Assembly: GCF_003688895.1 (NCBI RefSeq)
Contig: NZ_REFV01000006.1
Coordinates: 62,001 to 126,000 of the forward strand
Direction of reading: 5' to 3'
Source: Dokdonia sinensis
GTDB taxonomy: Bacteria; Bacteroidota; Bacteroidia; Flavobacteriales; Flavobacteriaceae
Length of the DNA: 64,000 nucleotides
The translations under genes and the position numbers were made by a program. The notes beneath the pieces were generated by a model. It was not told where the DNA came from and searched no databases. It saw nothing but the letters and a program-made list of their open reading frames with translations. Each line of letters begins with the position of its first letter. Position 1 is the stretch's first letter. Of the stretch, positions 26,288 to 35,847 are shown one piece after another.

Positions 26288-26872
26288 ATGAAATTACTTA
26301 TTCGATTAGTATTCTTGACCTTGACGATTGGATGTGGTGCGCAAACTACTGAAGAAAATACGTTAAGAAGATTTCTTAAATCACATTACGAAAAACAACA
26401 TTTTAATAAATATGCCGGAGATATTAAAGTTAATGCCATAAATGAAGTTGAAGAAATTGATGAGGTACAGTTGTTTTATGATAACAAATCATTCAAATTA
26501 TCTGGAGTAAGTGAAACATTAAAACTGATTTTTGAGAAGGGTATTTTATACCCACAATTAATTAGCGGATTTACTACAGAGCCTCGCAAGACTGATGAAG
26601 AACTTGATTCTCTTTCTATTTCAGAAAAAGTATTTTATGAAATGAGTAGAGGCGATAATCTTGGTATAATGAACCTAGAGGAACTTGAGTTTCTTTCTGA
26701 TTCTCCGAAAATTAAAAGATTTCAATTTTGGTTATGGTTTCCAAAAACCGCTAATCCAAGAGTTTATTTATTTGAATTAACAAACGAAGAGGCTACCGAT
26801 AATACTGAATTGAATGAGTTTATAGAGAATTCTAGTCTAACATTTTTAAAAATGTATAATATTTTGATTTAG
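26288..26872 (+). CDS. Hypothetical exported protein
   Basis: The 194-residue product has a hydrophobic N-terminus ending TLTIGCGAQ, which could be a lipoprotein signal (Cys at about residue 16). The rest is acidic and mixed alpha/beta, with a W-L-W-F-P strand near residue 150. I recognise no family. Base composition is more AT-rich than its neighbours. It stands alone, without a clear terminator. Confidence 0.7.
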   Translation: MKLLIRLVFLTLTIGCGAQTTEENTLRRFLKSHYEKQHFNKYAGDIKVNAINEVEEIDEVQLFYDNKSFKLSGVSETLKLIFEKGILYPQLISGFTTEPRKTDEELDSLSISEKVFYEMSRGDNLGIMNLEELEFLSDSPKIKRFQFWLWFPKTANPRVYLFELTNEEATDNTELNEFIENSSLTFLKMYNILI

Positions 26873-27004
26873 TTGGAACATAGTTGACGCAACTAATAAT
26901 GTATGATTCTTATATAGTTTCGCTCACTCATAGACTTTAGCGGAATTTCTCTTAGATTTAATTTTTGCAAAATTTTAAACCTTAAACCCTTCAAACCTTC
27001 CCTT

Positions 27005-27673
27005 TTGCTCAAAAAACTTAAAATCCTACTCTTCTCCCTACTCGCTATAGGTGGGATAACCGTCATTTTTGTGTACGGACTGTCCAGTCATATTGAAAAG
27101 AGTACGAGTGAGAAAATTTTTGCGAAAGCAGAAGATTTACCTTCCTCCTACACCGTCATCGTTTTGGGCGCGAGTGTAAAAGCAAACGGAAACCTTTCTA
27201 CAATCTTAAAAGACCGGGTGGAGAGCGCATTGTTTTTATATAATGAAGGGAAAGTAAAACGCTTCCTACTTTCTGGAGACAACGGCTCCAAAGATTATAA
27301 CGAGCCAAAGGCAATGAAAGCCTACCTGCTTGAGCGTGGCGTGCCAGAAGACCATATATTTTTAGACTACGCGGGTTTTGACACCTACGACAGTCTGTAT
27401 CGTGCAAGTGCGGTCTTTCAAGTAAAAGATGCGATTGTGGTGACGCAAAATTTCCACTTACCACGGGCGATTTACATTGCAAATGACTTGGGACTGAATT
27501 ACGTGGGCTACGTGGGCGACAAGCATATTTACAGCCACGAAGCCTCAAACAAGAAACGAGAATTACTGGCAAACGTAAAGGCATATCTCGAACTCACATT
27601 CAATAAAGAGCCCACTTATCTAGGCGCCAAAATCCCCATAGACGGCCCGCCACAATCCACATACCAAAACTAA
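27005..27673 (+). CDS. SanA/YdcF-family (DUF218) membrane-anchored protein
   Basis: The 222-residue protein has one N-terminal membrane helix (ILLFSLLAIGGITVIFVYG) and a DUF218 domain. This is recognisable by YTVIVLGASVKANG, RVESALFLYNEGKVKRFLLSGDNG, and VVTQNFHLPRAIYIANDLG. E. coli SanA is linked to envelope barrier function and vancomycin resistance; its reaction is unknown. The frame has only TTG 27005 as a plausible start. A promoter-like TAATTTTTG lies some 35 nt upstream. A short P1-like remnant (TTTTGCGAAAGC) encodes F-A-K-A near residue 39. Confidence 0.87.
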   Translation: MLKKLKILLFSLLAIGGITVIFVYGLSSHIEKSTSEKIFAKAEDLPSSYTVIVLGASVKANGNLSTILKDRVESALFLYNEGKVKRFLLSGDNGSKDYNEPKAMKAYLLERGVPEDHIFLDYAGFDTYDSLYRASAVFQVKDAIVVTQNFHLPRAIYIANDLGLNYVGYVGDKHIYSHEASNKKRELLANVKAYLELTFNKEPTYLGAKIPIDGPPQSTYQN

Positions 27674-27744
27674 TAATCATTCGTTTTTCTATATGTAAAA
27701 ACTACTGTAGTTTTACATTTGTAACCTAAACCACTCACAACTGC

Positions 27745-28473
27745 GTGTACGCTATCCTAAAACGTGAAATAACCGCTTTTTTTGTCTCACCCATCGGGTA
27801 TTTAGTCATCGGGTTGTTTCTTGTGGTTACTGGATTGTTTCTTTGGGTTTTTGAAGGGCCTTTTAATATTGCAGACACCGGATTTGCAGACCTTGCACCA
27901 TTTTTCTTGCTTGCGCCGTGGGTCTTTGTGTTTCTCATTCCGGCGGTGACTATGCGCAGTTTTAGCGATGAGCAAAAGGCGGGAACGCTAGAATTATTGC
28001 TTACCAAACCCATCACAACATTACAGCTTACACTTGGCAAATACTTGGGAGCACTTACGCTTATCGTTATTGCACTTATTCCCACGCTCATTTACGTGGT
28101 TGCCATCTACCAGCTGGGGAATCCCGTGGGGAATCTGGATGTGGGCGTGACCATAGGTTCTTATATTGGGTTATTGTTGCTTTCGGCTTCTTTTACGGCG
28201 ATTGGCGTGTACGCCTCTACCCTATCTGACAACCAGATTGTGGCGTTTATAATTGCCGTGTTTTTGTGCTTCTTGCTGTATTTTGGTTTTGAAGGTTTTG
28301 CAAATTATAACCTGCTGGGCTCTGCAGATGCGTTTATTCAGAATCTGGGAATGCAAGCCCATTATGACAGCATAAGTCGTGGAGTTATAGACACTCGTGA
28401 CATCATTTATTTCATCAGTATTATCATCGTTTTTATATTTCTGACGGTGCAACGGTTACAAAAAATGCGATAA
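27745..28473 (+). CDS. gldF: Gliding motility ABC transporter permease GldF
   Basis: The 242-residue membrane protein has six membrane helices and the ABC-2 permease signature MRSFSDEQKAGTLELLLTKP (about residues 71-90). The context, directly before gldG, defines it as GldF. GldA, GldF and GldG form an ABC transporter described in Flavobacterium gliding. gldA is not in this window. The start is GTG 27745. A 16 bp gap separates it from gldG, so the two form an operon. Confidence 0.93.
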   Translation: MYAILKREITAFFVSPIGYLVIGLFLVVTGLFLWVFEGPFNIADTGFADLAPFFLLAPWVFVFLIPAVTMRSFSDEQKAGTLELLLTKPITTLQLTLGKYLGALTLIVIALIPTLIYVVAIYQLGNPVGNLDVGVTIGSYIGLLLLSASFTAIGVYASTLSDNQIVAFIIAVFLCFLLYFGFEGFANYNLLGSADAFIQNLGMQAHYDSISRGVIDTRDIIYFISIIIVFIFLTVQRLQKMR

Positions 28474-28489
28474 GTACACTTTCGTGAAA

Positions 28490-30178
28490 ATGTTTAAATC
28501 CATACCCGCTCTTCTTATTGCCATTGTGGCTTTAGTCGTGATAAATGCCCTAGCATCATTAGCGCATAAGCGGTATGACCTTACCCAAGACCAGCGATAC
28601 ACGCTAAGTGATCCCGCCAAAGACGTACTGGACCAAATTCAAAGTCCGCTCATAGTAGATGTCTTTTTAGAAGGCGATTTCCCTGCGGAATTTAAACGGC
28701 TCCAAAACGAAACCCGCTACCTCCTAGAAGAAATAAACGACTATAATCCCAATATTAAGTTTGCCTTTTCAAAACCTGTGGAAGAAGGAGCAAATCCTGA
28801 CCAAATCGCACAGCAATTTGCAGATTTTGGGATGCAACCCGTAAACCTTACGGTAAAGAAAAACGGGAAGGAAACCCAAGAGCGTATATTCCCCTACGCC
28901 ACCGCAAACCATAATGACAAAGCGGTACCTATTTCTTTATTTAAAAATATTATGGGTGCGCCACGAGAGCAAGTGGTGTATGCTTCCATTCAAAATCTGG
29001 AATATCAATTTATAGATGGCTTTAATAAGCTCATCAACGCAAAATCAAAAAGAATAGCAGTACTGAGAGACAATGGCGAACTTCCAGATGCCCGCATTGC
29101 AGATATGTTCCGTACGCTGGGAGAGACATACTCCATCGCCCCATTCCCAATGGATGCGGTTGAGAAAGATGCCGAAAAGGCATTGAAAGCCCTGAACAAC
29201 ACCTTTGATCTTATCGTTGTCGCCAAACCCACAAAAGCATTTACCGATGCTCAAAAATACGTGCTAGATCAGTACACAATGAATGGCGGAAACTCGCTCT
29301 GGCTTCTAGACGCCGTAGCAATGGAAACGGACAGCCTGCGCAACGAGAGTGGACAAACACTTTCCTTCCCGCGCGAGCTCAACCTAAATGATATGTTCTT
29401 TAAGTATGGCGTACGTATCAATCCGCTATTGATTAAGGATCTGTATTCTGCTCCGCTTAGTCTGGCTTCTGGTGATGGCTCGCAGTCGCAGTACACGGAG
29501 TTACCTTGGTTCTATCAACCATTGGTTGTTGCGCCTAACACACACCCTATTAATACGAATATCGAGCGTCCTATTAAGTTTGAATATGCAAATCAGCTTG
29601 AGGTATTAAAAACTGCTCCAGATGTTCGGAAGACGGTGCTTTTGGGGTCTAGCGTGCTTACACAATTAGAAGGTGTTCCCAAAGTTATTTCGCTTGAACA
29701 AATTGATATAGAACCAGACCCGAAGCAGTTTTCTGCGGGACCGCAACCTTTGGCCGTACTGCTAGAAGGGACGTTTGAAAGTGCTTTTACAAATAGAGTA
29801 TTACCTGTTAAAACGGAGGATGTCCGCTTTCGCGAAAGCGGAATAACCCCCTCAAAAATGGTCGTTATTTCAGACGGAGATATCATTGCAAACGCACTGG
29901 ACCCAAAAGGGCGACCGCTGGAATTGGGGTTTGATTATCTCACAAGAACGCAATATGGCAACAAGGAATTTTTACAGAATACGGTGAACTACCTGCTGGA
30001 CGACACGGGGCTTATTAACATACGAAGTAAGGAAATTGCATTGCCTTTTCTGGATGTCCAAAAAACTGCGGTGACATTACCTACGTGGCAAGCCTTGACT
30101 ATCGGGCTTCCGTTAGTGTCTTTGGGGATATTTGGATTTATATTTTACAGTCTGCGCAAGCGCAAGTATGCACGCTAA
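28490..30178 (+). CDS. gldG: Gliding motility ABC transporter component GldG
   Basis: The protein of about 562 residues starts at ATG 28490 (a GTG two codons earlier is possible). One N-terminal helix (IPALLIAIVALVVINALA) is followed by the conserved KRYDLTQDQRYTLS and the ABC_transp_aux domain (VDVFLEGDFPAEF ... RIAVLRDNGE). A C-terminal helix (LTIGLPLVSLGIFGFIFY) ends the protein. GldG works with GldF in the envelope. A P1 palindrome encodes R-F-R-E-S near residue 446, in a loop before SKMVVISDGD. Confidence 0.94.
   Translation: MFKSIPALLIAIVALVVINALASLAHKRYDLTQDQRYTLSDPAKDVLDQIQSPLIVDVFLEGDFPAEFKRLQNETRYLLEEINDYNPNIKFAFSKPVEEGANPDQIAQQFADFGMQPVNLTVKKNGKETQERIFPYATANHNDKAVPISLFKNIMGAPREQVVYASIQNLEYQFIDGFNKLINAKSKRIAVLRDNGELPDARIADMFRTLGETYSIAPFPMDAVEKDAEKALKALNNTFDLIVVAKPTKAFTDAQKYVLDQYTMNGGNSLWLLDAVAMETDSLRNESGQTLSFPRELNLNDMFFKYGVRINPLLIKDLYSAPLSLASGDGSQSQYTELPWFYQPLVVAPNTHPINTNIERPIKFEYANQLEVLKTAPDVRKTVLLGSSVLTQLEGVPKVISLEQIDIEPDPKQFSAGPQPLAVLLEGTFESAFTNRVLPVKTEDVRFRESGITPSKMVVISDGDIIANALDPKGRPLELGFDYLTRTQYGNKEFLQNTVNYLLDDTGLINIRSKEIALPFLDVQKTAVTLPTWQALTIGLPLVSLGIFGFIFYSLRKRKYAR
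29825..29840. repeat. Palindrome P1, copy 7 (in gldG)
   Basis: Perfect CGCTTTCGCGAAAGCG inside gldG, read R-F-R-E-S. Confidence 0.95.
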
Positions 30179-30217
30179 GTGTTAATAAGTTTGTTTTAAA
30201 GACCGTCCCTTTCTAAA

Positions 30218-30225
30218 TATATTTG
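30218..30225 (+). promoter_or_regulatory. Promoter -7 element for dnaN
   Basis: TATATTTG matches TAnnTTTG. It would give a leader of about 65 nt before the dnaN ATG at 30298. Confidence 0.6.
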
Positions 30226-30297
30226 TAATGCGTGTCGAGCGCAGATGCCACGAAGTTTTTTCGGGCTTATAAGTCAACAGCAAATCATTCCTTATAT

Positions 30298-31416
30298 ATG
30301 AAATTTATAGTTTCTAGTTCGTACCTACTCAAACAGTTACAAGTATTGGGTGGCGTGATAAATAACAGCAACACCCTTCCTATTCTGGATAATTTCCTTT
30401 TTGAATTGGACGGGAATTCTCTTAAAGTTTCGGCGTCAGATCTAGAGACTACAATGATGGCAACCCTTGAGGTGGAGTCACAGGATAGTGGAGATATTGC
30501 ACTGCCTGCAAAGTTGCTTCTGGATACGCTTAAGACTTTTCCTGAGCAACCACTTACATTCACACAACACGAGAATAATACGGTTGAAATAAGCTCAAAC
30601 CACGGTAAATATGCGCTGGCTTATGCAGATGGGGCTGAGTTTCCTAACGCGGTTTCTCTGGAAGACCCCAGTACGGTAAATATTCCTGGTCACGTGCTTG
30701 CCACTGCGATAACGAATACGATTTTTGCAACAGGAAACGACGACCTTCGTCCTGTAATGAGCGGTGTTTTCTTTCAGTTCTCTACAGAAGGTTTAATTTT
30801 TGTTGCTACGGATGCGCACAAACTTGTAAAGTACGAGCGTTCTGATGTGAAAGCTTCGCAAACGGCAGAATTTATTATGCCTAAAAAACCTTTAAACTTG
30901 CTTAAAGCAATCCTAGGCGGTAGCGAAGAAATGATTGCGGTGGAATATAACGAGTCTAATGCTAAGTTTACTTTCGAAAATACAGAGCTTGTTTGTCGTC
31001 TTATCGACGGGAAATATCCTAACTATGAGGCGGTGATTCCTAAAGAGAATCCAAATAAACTGACGATAGACCGCAATCAATTTTTAAATTCTGTGCGTCG
31101 TGTGTCTATTTTCTCAAATAAAACCACGCATCAAATTCGCTTGAAGATTGCAGGTGCCGAGCTTAATATTTCGGCAGAAGATATTGATTACAGCAACAAA
31201 GCTGAAGAACGTCTTACTTGCGATTATCAAGGAGACGATATGCAGATTGGGTTTAACTCTCGCTTCTTAACAGAAATGCTTAATAACCTGAATGCGAGTG
31301 ATGTTTCGGTTGAAATGTCACTACCTAACCGCGCGGGAATCCTCACTCCTATCGATGGACTAGACGAAGGAGAGCGTGTTACAATGCTCGTTATGCCTGT
31401 GATGCTAAATAACTAA
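30298..31416 (+). CDS. dnaN: DNA polymerase III beta subunit (sliding clamp)
   Basis: From ATG 30298 the product is 372 residues, the normal clamp length. An open frame to 30232 would add residues not seen in clamps. Three clamp folds are visible: KFIVSSSYLLKQLQVLGGVIN at the start, DDLRPVMSGVFFQF in the middle, and the end LVMPVMLNN with the conserved M-P-V-R-like strand changed to M-P-V-M. KYPNYEAVIPKENP is the standard subdomain 2-3 connector. It encircles DNA and tethers polymerase. A terminator follows. Confidence 0.97.
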   Translation: MKFIVSSSYLLKQLQVLGGVINNSNTLPILDNFLFELDGNSLKVSASDLETTMMATLEVESQDSGDIALPAKLLLDTLKTFPEQPLTFTQHENNTVEISSNHGKYALAYADGAEFPNAVSLEDPSTVNIPGHVLATAITNTIFATGNDDLRPVMSGVFFQFSTEGLIFVATDAHKLVKYERSDVKASQTAEFIMPKKPLNLLKAILGGSEEMIAVEYNESNAKFTFENTELVCRLIDGKYPNYEAVIPKENPNKLTIDRNQFLNSVRRVSIFSNKTTHQIRLKIAGAELNISAEDIDYSNKAEERLTCDYQGDDMQIGFNSRFLTEMLNNLNASDVSVEMSLPNRAGILTPIDGLDEGERVTMLVMPVMLNN

Positions 31417-31444
31417 GACTTTTATTAACCAAAATATATCTTTT

Positions 31445-31478
31445 AACTCCCTCGATTTTATAATTGAGGGAGTTTTTT
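31445..31478 (+). terminator. Rho-independent terminator of dnaN
   Basis: AACTCCCTC (31445-31453) and GAGGGAGTT (31466-31474) form a stem that runs into TTTTTT. Confidence 0.88.
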
Positions 31479-31529
31479 GTTTAGAAACATCACTCGAGTA
31501 ATACCTTTAAGTATAATTTATGATGAGTA

Positions 31530-31545
31530 CGCTTTCGCGAAAGCG
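31530..31545. repeat. Palindrome P1, copy 8
   Basis: Perfect 16 bp palindrome, extended to GTACGCTTTCGCGAAAGCGT, intergenic and just upstream of the peptidase promoter. Confidence 0.95.
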
Positions 31546-31565
31546 TAATATTCCTACAAATTTGC

Positions 31566-31573
31566 TATTTTCG
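31566..31573 (+). promoter_or_regulatory. Promoter -7 element for M28 peptidase gene
   Basis: TATTTTCG is a one-mismatch fit to TAnnTTTG, 20 nt before the start codon. A P1 palindrome lies at the -25 to -40 region. Confidence 0.5.
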
Positions 31574-31593
31574 AATTTCACAAAATATTTAAA

Positions 31594-32667
31594 ATGAAAA
31601 AGTTACTTCTCGTGGCCACTTGTGTGTCACTATTTGCTTGTAAAGAATCTCAGCAAACCATTAAAGAACCGGCAAAGCCAAACTTCATAGACCTTACTAC
31701 ACTTGATGGAAAAGGTGAAAAATATCTCAAAAAATACATTAAAACCATCACCGAAGATGAGCTTAAAGAAATGCTCTATGTGTATGCGAGTGATGAGATG
31801 GAAGGTCGTAATACTGGAGACGCTGGGCAAAAAAAAGCGGTGGAATATTTAAGAAACTATTACAAAGACCAACAAATTGCTTCTGGAACAAAAGACGGCA
31901 ACTATTTTCAAATAGTTCCTAAAGAATTTTTTAGAAAAAACAGCGGACTTAACGCATCAGAGAATGTGCTAGCGTTTATTGAAGGTTCGGAAAAGCCAGA
32001 AGAAGTGCTTGTAATCTCTGCCCACCTAGACCACGTAGGTATGGATAAAGACGGAAATGTGTACAATGGCGCCGATGATGATGGGTCCGGAACAGTAGCC
32101 ATACTAGAAATCGCCGAGGCTTTTAAACAAGCGCAAAAAGACGGTGTAGGTCCTAAACGTTCCATCCTATTCCTACACGTAACTGGAGAGGAAAAAGGAT
32201 TATACGGTTCACGTTATTATGCTGAGAATCCAGTATATCCCCTAGAAAACACCATCGCCGATTTGAATATTGATATGATCGGCCGTAATGATGATGATCA
32301 TAAGGAGGATAATGATTACGTCTACCTCATTGGTTCTAGAATGCTGAGTCAAGATTTGCACGATGTGTCTGCGGCGATTAATAAGAAGTATTTTGATATG
32401 AACTTAGATTATCGTTTTGATGCTCCTAATGAACCAAATCGCTTTTACTACCGCTCTGACCACTATAACTTTGCAAAGAACGGAGTTCCTGTAATCTTCT
32501 ATTTTAATGGAGTACACGAGGATTACCATAAGATTTCTGATACGCCAGATAAAATTAACTATCCGCTTCTTACTGAGCGTACAAGGTTGATTTTTGCAAC
32601 GGCTTGGGAGCTAGCAAACCGTGCCGAACGTCCAGCAATGAATGGAACGGATGTAAAGACGGAGTAG
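31594..32667 (+). CDS. M28 family zinc aminopeptidase, lipoprotein
   Basis: The 357-residue protein has a lipoprotein signal (CVSLFACKE). The M28 ligand set is complete: SAHLDH (His, about residue 143), NGADDDGSG (bridging Asp), VTGEEKGLYG (general-base Glu and ligand Glu), NIDMIGR (Asp) and VHEDYHKISDT (His). It should remove N-terminal residues from peptides at the cell surface or in the periplasm. A short linker with charged residues precedes the domain. It is monocistronic. Confidence 0.94.
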   Translation: MKKLLLVATCVSLFACKESQQTIKEPAKPNFIDLTTLDGKGEKYLKKYIKTITEDELKEMLYVYASDEMEGRNTGDAGQKKAVEYLRNYYKDQQIASGTKDGNYFQIVPKEFFRKNSGLNASENVLAFIEGSEKPEEVLVISAHLDHVGMDKDGNVYNGADDDGSGTVAILEIAEAFKQAQKDGVGPKRSILFLHVTGEEKGLYGSRYYAENPVYPLENTIADLNIDMIGRNDDDHKEDNDYVYLIGSRMLSQDLHDVSAAINKKYFDMNLDYRFDAPNEPNRFYYRSDHYNFAKNGVPVIFYFNGVHEDYHKISDTPDKINYPLLTERTRLIFATAWELANRAERPAMNGTDVKTE

Positions 32668-32690
32668 TCTAGACGATAGTATTGTAATTA

Positions 32691-32721
32691 AAAAGCGCTG
32701 CTCAATTTGAGCAGCGCTTTT
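32691..32721. terminator. Bidirectional terminator
   Basis: AAAAGCGCTGCTCAA and TTGAGCAGCGCTTTT form a nearly perfect stem. The strand ends in T runs on both sides, so it can serve the M28 gene on + and the HEIGH protease gene on -. Confidence 0.9.
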
Positions 32722-32747
32722 CGTTTTATGAAAAAAGTTGGATAATC

Positions 32748-33623
32748 TTAGTACATATTACGAAGTGCGGTAATATCGTTTCCGTTGAATTCTCCATCCT
32801 CGTTTGTAGAAAAACAAGCTTGCATTACAGATGTAACATCTCTTCCTGTAGGAGTTCCTGCGACATGAACCGCTCCGTCAGAACCAGAGCCTTCATTTCC
32901 TTGAGCTGATGGTGGACAACTTAAACGATCAAACCAATCTGAGTGGCGGAAGCCTACAGAGTGTCCTATTTCGTGTGTAATAACATGCTCGTTTACATTT
33001 GTCGAGAAGCCCTCTATACCATAGATCTGGACAAACTTATTAGGTCTACCTTGATTATCCGGAAAACCTGCAACTCCTCCTTGAGATCCAGGATTATTTG
33101 CGGTGTTGTCATACACAACCATATCCTTGTTTCCAAAGTTAGTTCCAAAAGTAAGATTAAATTGCAACGTCACTCCACTTAAACGGTTGTAGTTATTTAC
33201 AGCCCAACGCAATGCGGTCTGCGCCTTATTAGATAAACCGAATTGATCATTACCCGTATATCCTATAATATCTATCGTACGGTTTGAACCAGTAACTAAG
33301 TTAAAAGTTCTATACTGCTTACTTAGATCCTCGGTAAAAGGCTGCATTTCCATCAATACTTCTTGTGCAACAGCAATATCATCTCCTATAAAAATACGGG
33401 GCTCCGATGTACCATCAGGAAAATGGAAATCCCTTATGGTTGCAGGGCGGTTATCCACTTCGAGATTTGCAATTTTGTCAAGAACTTCTTGATCTGTAAC
33501 TAATTTAAATTCAGCAATAGCATCTTCTTGTACGATTGCTTCGTCTGCGTCACGTTCACAAGATGTAAACGTTACGGTCATCGCCGCTAGAGCGAGGACT
33601 CCTAGATTAAATTTTAACTTCAT
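32748..33623 (-). CDS. Dual-action HEIGH metalloprotease (M57-like), lipoprotein
   Basis: The 291-residue protein has a lipoprotein signal (VTFTSCERD). The catalytic region HVITHEIGHSVGFRHSD is a metzincin-type H-E-x2-H-x2-G-x2-H site near residue 218. The surrounding WAVNNYNRLSGVTLQFNL and DVTSVMQACF (Met-turn like) fit the Dual-action HEIGH family. Such proteases are usually surface-exposed or secreted. Upstream TAAATTTG on the minus strand gives a promoter with a leader of about 40 nt. Confidence 0.92.
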   Translation of the reverse strand: MKLKFNLGVLALAAMTVTFTSCERDADEAIVQEDAIAEFKLVTDQEVLDKIANLEVDNRPATIRDFHFPDGTSEPRIFIGDDIAVAQEVLMEMQPFTEDLSKQYRTFNLVTGSNRTIDIIGYTGNDQFGLSNKAQTALRWAVNNYNRLSGVTLQFNLTFGTNFGNKDMVVYDNTANNPGSQGGVAGFPDNQGRPNKFVQIYGIEGFSTNVNEHVITHEIGHSVGFRHSDWFDRLSCPPSAQGNEGSGSDGAVHVAGTPTGRDVTSVMQACFSTNEDGEFNGNDITALRNMY

Positions 33624-33666
33624 TGTTGTTAGTGTTAAAAGGTTAAATATTGAGTTTGTGTTGTGA

Positions 33667-33674
33667 CAAATTTA
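33667..33674 (-). promoter_or_regulatory. Promoter -7 element for HEIGH protease gene
   Basis: On the minus strand TAAATTTG matches TAnnTTTG, 43 nt upstream of the start at 33623. Confidence 0.55.
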
Positions 33675-33801
33675 ACACATATTAACACACTATCGACATT
33701 AAGATTTGTTTTAGAGACAAATCGTTGCATTATTATCAAATAAATATCAATTTTTATGATTTATTGAGAATTCAAGAATTTTCTTACTACAACGTTTTCG
33801 T

Positions 33802-34449
33802 TCACAACTGAAACTTCTTGAAATCCAGCGGATTAAAGTTTTTAAAATGTCCGTTGAGTTGTATCAATTCTTTAGTCCGATTGACCGCTCTTACCGTCGG
33901 AATAACAGCATTTAGGTGTTCAATTAAATATTGATACCGGTCTGATTGTGAGGTAATTTTGAGGATTTCGTATTCTTGTTCTAGACTTAAACCCATCTTA
34001 TGAGCGTACGTAAAAGCGTTTATTTCTTCAAATGGAAGCTCAGGAAGCTCTAAATCCAATAAACCATAAAAATACTTTAGAAGATCTATAAGCTTTGTTT
34101 TAGAAATATCAGAACCGTCAGTAACATAAGAAATAAAAGCCACATCTGCACCAGCATAAAGTTTGTCGCCTAGTACATTATAGAATCTGTCCATTTTAAA
34201 AACACGTTCTCCGCGACAAAGGATGTCACAGGCTCCAGTTTCATAACGTTTTACCACCTTCTCAAGACTGACCTCAGTCCCATAAAGCATCTCATTATTA
34301 ATGTAAGCTGGTATACCGAAGGTAATTTTTTCACTCTCACAATCTTGTATAAGCTGTTGATACCGATCTTCAAAAATATGCAGCGCTAGAAGTTCTCCAG
34401 GAAAGCAAACGAGTTCTAAAGGAAACATGGGTAATGTAGCTGTAATCAT
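33802..34449 (-). CDS. Lon N-terminal substrate-binding domain protein
   Basis: The 215-residue protein begins LPMFPLELVCFPGELLALHIFEDRYQQL, the classical start of the LON substrate-binding (PUA-like) domain. GIPAY and the R-Y-E-T-G-x2-D-I pattern follow. There is no ATPase or protease domain, so this is a stand-alone LON-domain protein. Such proteins are common in Bacteroidetes; I know of no settled role beyond putative substrate recognition. It is divergent from lysA. Confidence 0.92.
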   Translation of the reverse strand: MITATLPMFPLELVCFPGELLALHIFEDRYQQLIQDCESEKITFGIPAYINNEMLYGTEVSLEKVVKRYETGACDILCRGERVFKMDRFYNVLGDKLYAGADVAFISYVTDGSDISKTKLIDLLKYFYGLLDLELPELPFEEINAFTYAHKMGLSLEQEYEILKITSQSDRYQYLIEHLNAVIPTVRAVNRTKELIQLNGHFKNFNPLDFKKFQL

Positions 34450-34603
34450 AACTTTTTTAATTACAAATTACGAAATGTATGGCGGCACTTTGTAAACATT
34501 TGTTAAAAATTAAGGAATTTACAGCATTTGGTGGCTCCTAATTGCTTTCATTACGTTGTTCTCTATTAATTTAGTAGGCTTAATTATTAATTTAAAAGAA
34601 ATA

Positions 34604-35827
34604 ATGACAAATCAAGACCTTTTACAAGTGGTTCAAGAGTACGGTAGTCCCGTATATGTGTACAACGCTGAGAAAATTGAAGCTCAGTATAAACGCTTAA
34701 CAGCTGCTTTTAAAAAGGTCAAACAGGTCAAGATAAACTATGCCGTTAAGGCATTGAGCAATATTGCGATTCTCCAGACAATGAAAAACCTAGGAGCAGG
34801 ATTAGATACCGTTTCCATACAGGAAGTTAGACTAGGTCTGGCCGCTGGAGTAAAGCCAGAAAATATCATTTTTACTCCTAACGGTGTTTCTCTCTCCGAA
34901 ATAGAACGCGTGGCCGCAATGGGCGTTCAGATAAACATTGATAACCTTTCTATTTTAGAACAGTTTGGGACAAAGCATCCAAAAACACCTGTCTGCATAC
35001 GTATCAATCCGCACGTGATGGCGGGTGGGAATACAAATATTTCTGTGGGACATATTGATAGTAAATTTGGCATCAGCATCCACCAGATTCCGCATATCCT
35101 TCGTATTGTGGAAAATACGGGGATGAAAATAAACGGCGTGCATATGCACACGGGAAGCGATATTCTAGATATCGAAGTATTCCTTTATGCTTCGGAGATA
35201 TTGTTTGATACGGCAAAGCATTTTGAAGATTTGGAATTCATAGACTTCGGTAGTGGGTTCAAGGTGCCGTATAAAGAAGGAGATATAGAGACGGATATTG
35301 AGGAGTTTGGTGAGAAATTGGGGGAACGTTTTAACGCTTTCGCGAAAGCGTACAAAAAACCATTAACCCTCGCCTTCGAACCGGGCAAATTTCTCGTAAG
35401 CGAGGCTGGGAAATTCCTAGCTAGCGTAAATGTGGTCAAACAGACGACCTCGACCGTTTTTGCGCAAATAGATAGCGGTTTTAATCACTTGATACGTCCG
35501 ATGCTCTACGGAAGCCAGCACGAGATTCATAATATTTCAAATCCTGACGGAAAGCAACGATTTTATAGCGTGGTAGGTTACATCTGTGAGACGGACACCT
35601 TTGCAAACAACCGCCGTATTGCCGAAATAAGTGAAGAAGACATTCTTGCTTTTAGCAACGCTGGAGCCTACTGTTTCTCTATGGCTAGCAATTACAACAG
35701 CCGTTACCGTCCTGCAGAAGTGTTGTGGAAAAACGGGGAGTCACAACTCATCCGAAAGCGAGAAACCTTTGATGACTTAGTGCACAATCAGATTCCACTT
35801 AAAGAACTTCAATCTATAGAGGTATAA
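34604..35827 (+). CDS. lysA: Diaminopimelate decarboxylase
   Basis: From ATG 34604 the product is 407 residues. The PLP lysine is in INYAVKALSN (about residue 47). HMHTGSDI, FIDFGSGFKVPY and EPGKFLVSEAG are the barrel motifs that hold PLP phosphate and the substrate. GAYCFSMASNYNSRYRPAEV is the C-terminal active-site strand. It makes lysine from meso-DAP, the last step of the pathway. A P1 palindrome encodes N-A-F-A-K-A-Y near residue 245, in the helix before L-A-F-E-P-G-K. A terminator follows. Confidence 0.96.
   Translation: MTNQDLLQVVQEYGSPVYVYNAEKIEAQYKRLTAAFKKVKQVKINYAVKALSNIAILQTMKNLGAGLDTVSIQEVRLGLAAGVKPENIIFTPNGVSLSEIERVAAMGVQINIDNLSILEQFGTKHPKTPVCIRINPHVMAGGNTNISVGHIDSKFGISIHQIPHILRIVENTGMKINGVHMHTGSDILDIEVFLYASEILFDTAKHFEDLEFIDFGSGFKVPYKEGDIETDIEEFGEKLGERFNAFAKAYKKPLTLAFEPGKFLVSEAGKFLASVNVVKQTTSTVFAQIDSGFNHLIRPMLYGSQHEIHNISNPDGKQRFYSVVGYICETDTFANNRRIAEISEEDILAFSNAGAYCFSMASNYNSRYRPAEVLWKNGESQLIRKRETFDDLVHNQIPLKELQSIEV
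35335..35350. repeat. Palindrome P1, copy 9 (in lysA)
   Basis: Perfect CGCTTTCGCGAAAGCG in lysA, read as A-F-A-K-A within a helix of the barrel domain. Confidence 0.95.
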
Positions 35828-35847
35828 ATTTAATTCCAATATTCAAG

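Noticed and set aside
27113-27131. Possible P1 copy at the start of the SanA-like gene
   Set aside because: Only TTTTGCGAAAGC matches and the symmetry is lost; it may be a decayed copy, but I did not count it.
30232-30297. Longer N-terminus for the sliding clamp starting at GTG 30232
   Set aside because: The clamp begins at MKFIVSS (30298) in this family, and the promoter element at 30218 would leave no leader for the longer form.
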